From: Cerrena zonata
Lineage: Eukaryota > Basidiomycota > Agaricomycetes > Polyporales > Cerrenaceae
Assembly (NCBI GenBank): GCA_038087015.1
Contig: JASBNA010000041.1
Coordinates: 124,001-188,000 of the forward strand
Reading direction: 5' to 3'
Length of the DNA stretch: 64,000 bases
Position numbers and translations under genes: made by a program. Each line of letters begins with the position of its first letter. The first letter of the stretch is position 1. Below, in pieces: positions 1 through 9,454 of this stretch. The notes beneath the pieces are model-generated. The model searched no databases, had not been told where the DNA came from, and saw only the letters and a list, made by a program, of their open reading frames with translations.

Positions 1-329
1 ATTTCCTAGCACTTGACTTATGCAGAGGGTTTGTTACTGGACGTACTCTGGGCTGATCATCACAACGTTCTTATATACTGCGGTTACTGGGGTAGTTTCT
101 ATTTCAAAACCCCATGGTACTCTCACACATCTTATCTCAAACGCTCGGGACAATACTATAGAAGGTGTCTTACTGCGACCGCTAGATAGCTAGCATCCCT
201 GATATTTAGGAACTAGCCGTGTAATCGCACTTCAGAACTTAGAGTCACTGTAGAATATTGGTCTTAAAACATACATTCTCTAACGGGCTCTCTGGCTTGT
301 AGCTTGGACGCAACAGCAGGAGTTTATAT
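1..329. other. window edge, no gene seen
   Basis: No reading frame or RNA gene could be supported here. It lies just outside the detectable edge of repeat module 1. Confidence 0.5.
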
Positions 330-569
330 CAAGAATACCACGTACTTACTAGTAAAAAGTTCAAGGTTGGACCTGCCGCTGCTTGTTCAAGTTTGTTTGC
401 ATAATATCATCCTCGTCATCATCGGCACCTTCCGAATTCCCCAAATAGGGTGCATGCCTTCCTTTTCTGGACACGCGGCAAGCAAGATTAGTATCTCGAG
501 TTTTTTTTTTTCAGTCGTCCACCACACGACCCAAGTTCAAAGTTTCGACGAATTATCGCAAGGACGATT

Positions 570-1525
570 GGATCCAAAAAAGGGCGCTTTGTATTCCTCA
601 CTGCAATAACCGTTGCCAACGACGATCTGCTCGTGCAAAAGTACAAGGAGAATCAGTCCGGGTCGGAAGGTGAGTAACAGAATGGGCTTTCCAGATTCAA
701 TGTCCGGTATAATATTGTTCTGGTGTGAGATACAGCAAAATCGACATCGATCTAAAACTATCGCCTTCCTTCATAGTGCGCGAATGGGATGCTCCTAGTC
801 GGGTGATGTTAAATTGTTCTTGACGGTGATTCATGACGAGGTGTTCGTTATCAATGTCTCAAGGTTCAGGTAGGTAAATCAGTCAACCGACTGATACAAT
901 ATCAAAATAAGGGTGTTTTGTATCCTCAAGTACAAATCACCTTTATTGGGAATACATCGTCGGCGATGGTTGCCAACAATCTCTAAAAGTACAAGGACGA
1001 AGTAAAAGTAAAAGCGGTGAGTGTGCTGTATCAAGGATGATGCCGTTATGACTAAACAAAACATAGTTACAGCTGGTACACTATAAAGAGAACTGAGCCT
1101 CCATGGACAGAGGACAGTTCTTCGTCTTCACTATCCTCGGGTGAGGGTGTTACTGGTCCGGTGACGTGACCATTCCGAGTCTGTGCTTTTGGTGGGGACC
1201 TCTGGCTGGGCGTCCTTCACTGATGGTCAAATCCGTATGACTGTAAAGCCGCTAACCAACTTGCGCGCATCAAGAGGCTTGGGAACCTTGACCGGGAAAG
1301 TATTCATCACGATCGATCCAAGTTCAGTCTTCTAATTTCTTATTATAGCTCCCATTAAAAAGACTCACGCGCACATCGGTAACAGAAACCAAAAAGATAG
1401 ATCAAGGATGCATTGTATGTACTGGGTCAAATTGGCTACACGGCTCGATACACAGTGTTATTGGTATGCTAACGATGTTTAAAAGTACAAGAGCGAGGCG
1501 AAGAAAATATAGAAGAGGAGGTCAG
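570..1525 (+). repeat. three exon-like tandem units, antisense to the orphan gene
   Basis: Three degenerate units (cores near 576-600, 904-926 and 1401-1420) each carry a core like CAAGGATGCNTTGTATTCC. In two of the units it reads as Lys-Gly-(Ala or Val)-Leu-Tyr. About 50-70 nt later comes AAAAGTACAAGG, and two of the three end in GTGAGT, a splice-donor-like sequence (the third has GTCAGT). They run toward the 3' end of the orphan gene on the other strand. Stops interrupt them, so I read them as decayed exons or a repeat, not a working gene. The same units recur in copies 2 and 3. Confidence 0.55.
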
Positions 1526-1670
1526 TTCGTTGTTTGGATTCAGTGTGGAGTGTAAAATGATTGCAGTACAGCTAATATAATATCTAGAAAACCTGCTGCT
1601 AATCCTGACTTTACAGGCTTCTCCGCAACTCTACTGCATCCAAAATGGGTGTGTCACCAGTTAGGTGACG

Positions 1671-2471
1671 TTACATGGTTAAGTCTCTGTCCTGGGAAAG
1701 GACTCCTGGTAGGGCTCCTTCATCTACGGATGGAGGCTTGGCTGTGTAAAGCCGCTGACCGCCTGCCGCAGAGTAAGAGGTCGAGCCGCCTTCAGTATAC
1801 CTCTCGCCAACATTGGCGAGAGGTCCCTTCCCAGGAACATTTCCACCGTGGTCGGTGGTAGTGGTGGTGATGGTGGTGATATTGTCGATGACAGGAACAA
1901 GGGACAAGGTCACAAAACCCCTAGCAGCGATGGAACGCTGGAGAGCACGCATGTGTCTTGCACGACATGTCGAACACTGATCGCATGTGTCGACGTAGCC
2001 GTCATCGTCTGCGGACACGGAGTCACCATCCGAGTCGTAGGAAATGTCATCGTACGGGTTGAACGAGTCGACGCTGGATATCGACTTGTTGTCGTCGGAT
2101 TCGAAGATCGAATCGGCATCGAGACTTGTATTGGAGTCGGTGTCGGACGAGGGGGAGACGGGTCGATTAAGGTATGATAAGTTGACCTGTTTCTTCTGAA
2201 TCTGAAATTTGACGTTTGAAATTAGTGACGGGTCTATACACGCAGATACTAGCTTGGTGCTTACCATATTCCCGTCCTCGGGGCGCAAGGCCTGAGATAG
2301 GACCCAGGAGTTGGTCTGTTCGAACGTGTCCAAGGACAGGTGCATGATAGCGTGTTGAGGTAGGTAGTCAGAGGTGTATGTGATGAAAGGTATGGGGTGT
2401 ACAAGCGTCCGCAATTCGAGGGGAATAGAAATGTTTGTTCGAACTGGGTGATAGGATACGATGTCTGACAT
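1671..2471 (-). CDS. orphan acidic CxxCxxC protein, copy 1
   Basis: Function unknown; I recognise no domain. The 266-codon frame starts MSDIVSYHPV and shares start, stop and most of its length with the gene at 9693-10469. Visible parts are a conserved EQTNSWVLSQALRPEDG stretch near residue 52, a Ser/Asp-rich acidic middle, the motif TCDQCSTCRARH (three Cys, CxxCxxC) near residue 162, a Thr-rich run, and a conserved tail with QRLYTAKPPSVDEG. A GTAAGC donor at 2264 and CAG acceptors at 2202 or 2187 would remove 63 or 78 nt, both multiples of three, so spliced and unspliced forms stay in frame. The third copy needs an intron at the same place. It could be a lineage-specific gene or the cargo of a repeat element. 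Confidence 0.6.
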   Translation of the reverse strand: MSDIVSYHPVRTNISIPLELRTLVHPIPFITYTSDYLPQHAIMHLSLDTFEQTNSWVLSQALRPEDGNMVSTKLVSACIDPSLISNVKFQIQKKQVNLSYLNRPVSPSSDTDSNTSLDADSIFESDDNKSISSVDSFNPYDDISYDSDGDSVSADDDGYVDTCDQCSTCRARHMRALQRSIAARGFVTLSLVPVIDNITTITTTTTDHGGNVPGKGPLANVGERYTEGGSTSYSAAGGQRLYTAKPPSVDEGALPGVLSQDRDLTM

Positions 2472-2720
2472 GGATTATATACATTTTTTCTCTGCTCGCC
2501 ACTCGCTTAACAGCATTGACCTCCCCCCTCGGTCCAAACTCCGACATATCAATTTTTACCACTTCGGGCATCTGTTGTGATGGTACCAGAACCCGCGGGG
2601 GGGAACCCCAGTGATCTTGCCATTGTCCCTTTCGCCATCACCGCCACTTCCCTTGGGTCACCCCCGCGCTGGCCCCTCCTCCGCGTGGAGTGCCACGCCG
2701 CTCTGTAACTTCTCGTAGTT

Positions 2721-3007
2721 CTATATCCGAATAGCGACTCTATTCGAGGATGAACAGATCTGTTTTTGAGATCATTTGCCGTCGTAAATTATTGACATTT
2801 CCATGAACAGTTGTCCACACTGAAAAGTTCACTGCATCTTCTCTGGGCTACACGGTCTATGCTTACACCACATGTCTTTGTAGACTTAGACTCTGACCTA
2901 TTGATTGCCCATTTTCTGCTCCGAAGTTTGGACCTTTTGTACTGGCATACTTTCGCCATTAAACATAAGTCACATGTGTAAGAATAAAACACATTAAAAA
3001 AATATCA
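2721..3007. other. spacer between module 1 and the tRNA gene
   Basis: AT-rich and without a supported gene. Homology to module 2 fades at about 2720. Confidence 0.4.
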
Positions 3008-3086
3008 TTCCCATTAGCCGACTTGAACGACTGACCTCGTCATTACTAATACTAGTGACGCGCTCTACCAGCTGAGCTAAACGGGA
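3008..3086 (-). tRNA. tRNA-Thr(AGT) with a 6-nt insertion in the anticodon loop
   Basis: The reverse complement folds as a full cloverleaf. The acceptor stem TCCCGTT/AATGGGA has one G-T pair. The D arm is GCTC/GAGC, the anticodon stem CGTCA/TGACG is perfect, the variable loop is AGGTC, and the T arm is AGTCG/CGGCT around TTCAAGT. The anticodon loop reads CTAGTA-TTAGTA-A. Removing TTAGTA after position 37 leaves CTAGTAA, the loop of fungal tRNA-Thr with anticodon AGT. Position 37/38 is where nuclear tRNA introns sit, but 6 nt is very short, so it may instead be a small duplication of TAGTA. A-box and B-box sequences are present inside. Confidence 0.85.
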
Positions 3087-3507
3087 CTTGAATGAGCGTT
3101 AAGTACAAACGCCTAGATCGAATACTGAAAGAGTACAATGTGGAATGTTATATTTCCTCCGAGTCAGTCCTTCGTTGGTTATGGATTCTGTTTCTCTCGC
3201 AAGGTTTTTATATATAATTTCCATAGCTATATACTCTTGTACGAGCGAGCCGTGGTGCAAAAAGTTTTTGTTTTGAATGCGACTGTCGGGTATGTTCTGT
3301 AAAAGGCAATCACGGTCACATCTTTAATTTACGCAGGGGCAACCAATGAACCTGAAGTCTGCCCGTGCTCTCAAAAAGTGATCCTCGTCCCCAACCCCCA
3401 TTGTCAACCTCTCGCCGTCGTCGTCCTCGTTGTCGAGGGCACAAGTTGGCTCGCAAGTCCGTCGCAGCGCTCGCCGTACCCACACCGTGGACAAGCACCT
3501 TTCCAAA
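3087..3507 (+). promoter_or_regulatory. upstream region of the bHLH gene
   Basis: Non-coding spacer between the tRNA gene and the bHLH start codon. A pyrimidine-rich leader (3395-3430) precedes the ATG. No defined binding site can be assigned. Confidence 0.4.
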
Positions 3508-5696
3508 ATGAATTCCACCTCGGCAACGCATGACCAACATCAAAAGGACTTCTTAAACGCATTCTTCCAGTCCGAGACCGGCGCAGACCTCGACCAGCGA
3601 GCGAGGGAATCGGATTCCATGTTCCACGGCGGCAACCTCCCTCTTCCTCCCATGATGAACCTCCCGCAGCAGGCAAACATGGACATGCTTGAGAATCTCA
3701 TGGCGATGCAGGACAGGGTCGGACAAGCGGCGTCTGCCCAAGTAGGCCAGTCCACGACGCCACAGATGTTGTTGGAGCAGCAGATGAGACTGAACCAACT
3801 TCAGCAGTTGCAGCAGCTTCAAAACCAGATCTTTCAACAGCAGGTGGGTAACCTTTTAACGGCTAAAGGATTCGAATGGGGAGGGTAGAGCGCTGGTATC
3901 CTTGAGGATCCTCAGAGAATGCACTCTTTCACAATTGGCGATGATAACGCATATATGGATCCTTTTGCTCAATATACCTTCACAGATCGAAATCCTGAGC
4001 AGTGGAAGCAGCTTCTCGGCAGCTTCTTCTATGATGGACCGTTCGCGGGAGCAGAGTCAATATGGTCATGGCCTCCCTACACCTGGTATGTGAATTCACC
4101 GCACGAAACATACCTCTTGTATCCTAACTATAGGCAGTGTCTTCTACCGAACTCCATGCACAATCTACCTCCGACTTTGTCTCTCCCATGATTTTGCAAA
4201 ATCGCAGCGGCGGAATGTCTTCGCAGTCCCAACAACCCTTTCTTCGTCACCCAATCATACCCACTGCTCCTCACTCTGCCCCCGCCAACATCGTCTTTGG
4301 CACATACCCCATGCAAACCGACTTAGATTTCAATGAGATTTCACCCTTGACGAGTCCCTGGCTAGGCGCGGCTTACGGTGGAACCAACTCCCAAGCGTCG
4401 ACTTCTACTGCCGCTAATACTATGCAGACTACACCTCCCAACATGGGAATGTCGAATCCCAAGAAACGCCGCACATCGTCGCCTACAAGTGACGAGCACC
4501 AGCCTAATGTGAATGTCTCATCGGGTAGGCCTAGCTCGCAAGAGACAACCTAGTATCAACCGCTTGACTCCTACCGTTGGACCTATCACTTCCAAGAAAT
4601 CTAACCTGCGAGGAACCAAGTCCGCCAACTCGACACCTCTGTTCCCCCCAACCTCATCTAGCTCCATCCCTCCTATTCCCCGCATGATATCCTCCCCGGC
4701 ACACCGCACTCAAACTCAGGCGATTGCGAACGATGTGCCAGGAGATACGCCGTCCCCAGTCGACTTGTCTATGCCTCCTCCGGCGCCACCTGCTGGACAC
4801 TCTATGCAGTTTGTTCAAGGTCCTTCGGGCTCTCCTGTTGGTACAAGTGGTCATAACACCCCAAATAGCACAACCGCGACTCCTGAGCAGTTAATGCCCG
4901 TTACTCCGCTAGTATCATGAACCTTGGACGGTTAGGGACAAATAGCTCGTTGGCTCCTCCTCGACTAGTGGACAAGCACAGGCACCGGAGAAAGTGGGAA
5001 GGACGAGAAGCTCGAGAAATAGGTCCTCGACGGTCAATTCGAGTACTGGCTCAAATTTGAAGCCGATCTTACCAGGTACGTTTGCCATTTTTTCTTTTAC
5101 CAATTTGAGATATCACTGACTAATGGGATCTCACTTTTCTAGCGGGCAATGCAACTCCAACGTCTCCTACTTCCGGTAGTACATCCCAAACACCCATCCT
5201 CCAAGTCCGCAAATCTTCACATAAAGCAGCGGAGCAAAAACGCCGCGACTCGCTCAAAAAGTCATACGACGAACTCCGTGTCTTGCTTCCCCCAATTCCC
5301 CTCCCCTCAGACGAAGGGTACCCGGACGAACCACCATTACCTGGAGCGATGCCTCCTAGAGGACCACCGAAAGGCAATGCGGATGGTCCTAATAGGAGTG
5401 TATCTAAGCTCCAGTTGTTGAGGTGCGGGAATGAATTCATCAGGGTGCTCAAGAAGAGAGTGGAGAGGAGGGATGATGAGATCGAACGGTTGAGGAAGGA
5501 GATTGTGAGGCTGAGGTTGGGTGGTGGGGATGTGGGAGCGAGTGTTGATGCGACTATGGGTGGTGGGGAAGAGGAGGAAATTGATTTGGAGAAGGATTTG
5601 GATGCGATTGAGATGATGGGTGGTGGGATCTTTGGCAGGAGTCAGATGACGAAGATCATGGAGGGAGAAGAGGACGGTGATGATGATCAGAACTGA
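3508..5696 (+). CDS. bHLH transcription factor, with apparent frameshifts
   Basis: A nuclear, E-box type DNA-binding regulator. Exons read 3508-3843, 3986-4085, 4138-5075 and 5143-5696. The start is the ATG at 3508 (MNSTSATHDQ). The N-terminal third is Gln-rich, followed by a Ser/Pro/Thr-rich region with a basic NPKKRR patch. The bHLH lies at the end: basic region SHKAAEQKRRDSLK with the H-E-R contact residues, helix 1, an unusually long loop of about 40 residues rich in Pro and Gly, and helix 2 (SVSKLQLLRCGNEFIRVL) running into a short coiled coil. The tail is acidic. Exon 3 changes frame three times, at about 4531, 4909 and 4965; each break touches a CTAG. Restoring one or two bases at each keeps a continuous protein of about 642 residues. 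The gene is either damaged or the sequence has indel errors. The targets are unknown. Confidence 0.85.
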
Positions 5697-6266
5697 CTCA
5701 ATTACCGTGGGCTGAGTCCCAGCATCGTGGCGTGCAGCCTGAACGGGTAAAATTAGGTGGTCGGGGTCATGTATTTTTTCTAGGGCTATATACGCTGTTG
5801 TTGTGCTCATTGTTGCCTTTCTTATATTAATATTCTTGGGGTAGATGTGAAGATTGTGTTGGCTTACTATCGAAAACGACGAATCTGTATCGATTATGTT
5901 CTATTTTTATTTTTATATGTTTCCATTATGCGTAGCATTGTAATACAACTACTATCTTCTTACTCCGTGTTGACGTCTTTTGTGGTGCAATATCGATCCG
6001 TTTGTACAAACCAAATTATCCGTGGTCGTGAAACTACGGCCATTTTCTCAGTAAGTTCAGCGGTTCGCGTCACGGCCCATCACATCAAGAAAAGCGCAGA
6101 ATGGCCTTAAATAATTCTAAATGTAACATGAAGCTCCAGGATGATAAACATGAGAGGAGAGCCGAGAACCAAACGAATCTAACCCGAGACAAAGAAGTGA
6201 TCCATGAGAGTAAACCCAACATGGACAGAGGAAGAGCAGAGGAAGAACTCGGACGTTGACTATTTG
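5697..6266. other. convergent 3' spacer
   Basis: Lies between the stop codons of the bHLH gene (+) and the transporter gene (-). AT-rich, with no supported gene; it must hold both 3' ends. Confidence 0.4.
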
Positions 6267-8521
6267 TCAATCAACACGACGGACCCTTGGAACAAATGCC
6301 CATAAGACAACCAACGTAGACATCATCGACACGACACTATGCGGACGACCAACAATATCAGCGTCACGGTCGCACGAAATGAGAGGGGACGGAGGCAACT
6401 TACAAAGGTTGTAACGAGCCGATCCCAAACTTGGAAGCAAGCAAACCGGTCGCAAAGGGTAACGCAGCAGAACCAGCCTGGCCAAACCCACCGATCCAAC
6501 CAAGACATCCTGTGAGAAGCCATTTAGGAAGTACTTGAGTGCAATAGCTCATGGCGATAGGAAACATTGGTCCTAGAAGAAACCCGATGCAGGAGATAGC
6601 GAGGGCGTTCTCGATGAGGGAGGGGACGACCCAGATAGTCACTTCCAGTCTACATACAGTAGATGAATGAGTTGATGCGCCGTAGGAATTTGGGTGACGT
6701 ACTGGATGGCAAGGAGGGCGTAAATAAACATGATACGACGTTCTCCGACCTTGAGCGTGCTGTTAATACCAGTGGTTGAGAACATAGAAGGTAGGAGAGT
6801 CTACGTACCTTGCGATTTAACCAGATCAATGCAATGCGTCCGAGCATAAGACCTATGAGATGTTATTAGTCAGTCATACTATAAATTTTACACTCGGTCC
6901 TTTCCTTACCGCCGAAGAACCCAGAGGAGATATAACCAGCCGAAGCGTTACCGCCTCGCTTTTGCTCGATGAACGTAACAATCCAACCTATCGGTCCATA
7001 ACATCAGACTTATAAAGTGAGTGTAGAATTGTACAATACTCACCTCCCAATGTGACCTCGACACCGACATAAATCAAGGCCCAGACCGACAACAAGTGTA
7101 CAGTCTTGATACCCATGATTTGCCTGTATTTGTTCTCCATAGTGTTATCTACTTCGCCTGCTGCATGTCCGGCTTCTGCCATGATGTCTAAAGCAAAAAC
7201 CAGTTAATTCAAGCGATAAAGGTAGAGGGGAAGTAATAACTCGCCATCTTGTCCCTTGAAACGGAACACATAGATCAACAACGCAGTATTCAAGATCGCA
7301 AGACCGGCGGAAATCAAATAATGGAAGTACCACTGTCCCCTGACAGCAAAATTTGTGGCGGCTAACGGTGCCACGAACGCTCCCAAACCTCGTTCGACAT
7401 ATTATTACAAGAAACAATAATACTTAGAATGAGGTGGCATACCATATGAGCCATGCAGGAAACCGAATCCTGCCGTGGCATTTTTGAGCCCGCCAACGAA
7501 ACCGTTGCCCTGCGCATTTTGAAGAGAAATGCCGAATCCTGCCAGGCAAAATGCTGCGCACATCAATGGAAAGGGGCCTCCGGGACTAAGCATAACATAT
7601 GCAATAAGTTGGCAGACCGCGCCTGAGAACTCAATAAGCCCTAACATTCGTACTCTCGCAATCCTCCCATAGTTTCAAGACTCACCAAAAACAATGACCT
7701 AGATAAAAGTCAGAGAAACGCACAAGAAAGTTACATGTTCGACATAGGCCGTACCTTTCCGAATCCAAAGCGGTCGTTTAGATGCACGTTCATCAGAGCT
7801 CCGCTCAGAAAGCCCTTTGAATATTATGGGTGAGTAAAAAGACACACTTAGCGAGTAAATAAATGTACCACGCAGTTGAATACGAACAAAAGTGAGACGA
7901 CAGAGAAGCCGACCTGCAATTACGGTCAGTTCATCCTCAGAAACGAAAAGTGGTCTACCACAACACACTTACGTTGTAAGATCGTTGGATTGTGGGTAGA
8001 AGAGGTCCCGTTGAACTGTCATTCCAGCCTTCGAGGAAGAAACAGAAACACACAGCGAAGAAATGCAAGCGGCCTTTCCAGCGTTGCTGAGGGGTTGGGC
8101 TCGGAGGATGGACTGGTACTGCGGTGTTAGATCCATCTTCCATACGAATAGAGGAGGCAACAGTCCTAGGTAATCCGGATGCAAGCTCAATGTCATCTGA
8201 CCCAAGTGCTATACCATATCCAGTGGGATGTTTCTGCAAAGGCGGAGTCTGAGAACCTTCAGGAGCTGGTTGAAGATCAGAGAGTTCAATGTCGTCTCCT
8301 GTAGACATAGGCTTCTGGCGGAGTTCATATCGTCTCCGGATAGATTCTGAAGACGGAGGAGGTAGGCTACTATGATCAACCTCCAGGATATAGCTTGTAG
8401 CAAAGCCTTTGTTTAAATCAATGGTGCTAGAAGATAAAGCAGCTTCATTATCTTTGACAAGACTTTGGTTATCCGCCCCTTGTGTCTGCTCAGTATGAGA
8501 AGCGTGAGGTAGGTGAGTCAT
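6267..8521 (-). CDS. major facilitator superfamily transporter, BSC6/fucose-permease-like
   Basis: Predicted plasma-membrane solute transporter; substrate unknown. Twelve exons close in phase to 545 codons: 7973-8521, 7869-7913, 7755-7814, 7686-7698, 7443-7640, 7245-7388, 7044-7187, 6910-6987, 6809-6852, 6703-6749, 6404-6649 and 6267-6336. A polar cytoplasmic N-terminus of about 150 residues precedes the first helix (HFFAVCFCFFLEGWNDSSTG). Helices then follow to the C-terminal VLWAFVPRVRR. The MFS loop motif is seen as LNDRFGFGK, and a GGFGQAGSAALPF helix is typical of the fungal BSC6-type family. The 13-nt exon 4 and a GC-AG intron (donor GCGAGT at 7244) are unusual but are required by the protein. 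No frameshift was found. Confidence 0.88.
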
Positions 8522-9454
8522 GGTAGTCTGGGATCAAATATAGATGTTGCGAGCAGGAGAGCGCAATACGTGTGAATCACGCAATCTAGGCCATGAAGCG
8601 GGAATACGAGTACCAACACAGAACACAATAGCGGCCACCGGTTCTTCCTAGACGTTATTCTATCTTATTGGGAAAGCCAAACGTCATCCTTACCTATTTT
8701 ATGAGCGTCTTAACCCTCGATTTTCGTGTATCGTGATGAATGGGAAGCCATTGTGAGAACAAAGTACGTATCAGGTGTTCAAGGTGACCCATGAAAGCAT
8801 AGAACGCCCAGGCTTCAAGGTCATGAGATGCAGTCCAATTGAGCAGTTTGCGTTTACTATGTCACTGGTGACTGACGAAGTTAAAGAGGGTCTGAAGTGA
8901 CAGGAGTGGAAGAAGATGCTTACGAAAAGAGCGATCAACGAAGTGCACACCTCAAAGGCGCACTGAGCAGATTCTCGTCCTTTTTTAAAACTAGAAAACA
9001 TGCTTGTAGATTTTCAGTTGACGATGTTGCTATGACGTACTCAGGTTAAGCATCTTCCGAGGTTTCACCGTTGTTCTGAACAAAGCATGATCGGAGATTG
9101 AATATTGATATTGAATATCAGAACGCGTACTGTTGCAACTCTTAACTCAGTAATGTCCGCTCGAATTCTGAAAACATCGATCAGGATCCAAATACAATGG
9201 TATCAGGAGAGGAGTTTCCAAATCAACAGACCGTGTGGCGTAATCCTATGGGTGGACCTCCCTTCCTCAGAGCGCAGACGAAAGAGGAGTGATATCTGAT
9301 GTAGACGATCTTTCGTACGTATGATGTTAAAAATGTATGGTAGTAAATAATCACAAGACGCAGCACACACCGAAATGAATGCTTGGTTCTAGTTCGAACG
9401 TTAACGTTCAACGTTTATCGCCGAACGAGGTCGTCAGCCGAATAAAACGGCAAA
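8522..9454. other. intergenic, transporter promoter side
   Basis: Contains the upstream region of the transporter gene. No gene could be supported. A perfect 14-bp palindrome, GAACGTTAACGTTC, sits at 9396-9409, close to the edge of repeat module 2. Confidence 0.45.

Larger units (their letters stand above)
330..2720 (-). repeat. repeat module, copy 1 (about 2.4 kb)
   Basis: The reverse complement of this block aligns along its whole length with 9455-11830 and partly with 40440-41810. Shared landmarks in order are a promoter block with a CCACGCGGAG-like box (about 2690), the orphan gene, a GGTGACACACCCATTTTGG-like box just after its stop codon (about 1645), degenerate second and third copies of the gene's 3' end (about 1100-1330 and 790-860), and an outer box reading CCTTCCTTTTCTGGA (about 459). 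No transposase, terminal repeat or target duplication was seen, so a segmental duplication or an unknown non-autonomous element are both possible. Confidence 0.75.

Noticed and set aside
330..2720. Module as a classical DNA transposon or LTR element
   Set aside because: No transposase, reverse transcriptase, terminal repeats or target duplications are visible.
4911..4968. 57-nt intron in the bHLH gene (GTATCA...CTAG)
   Set aside because: Does not restore the reading frame and removes protein-like sequence.
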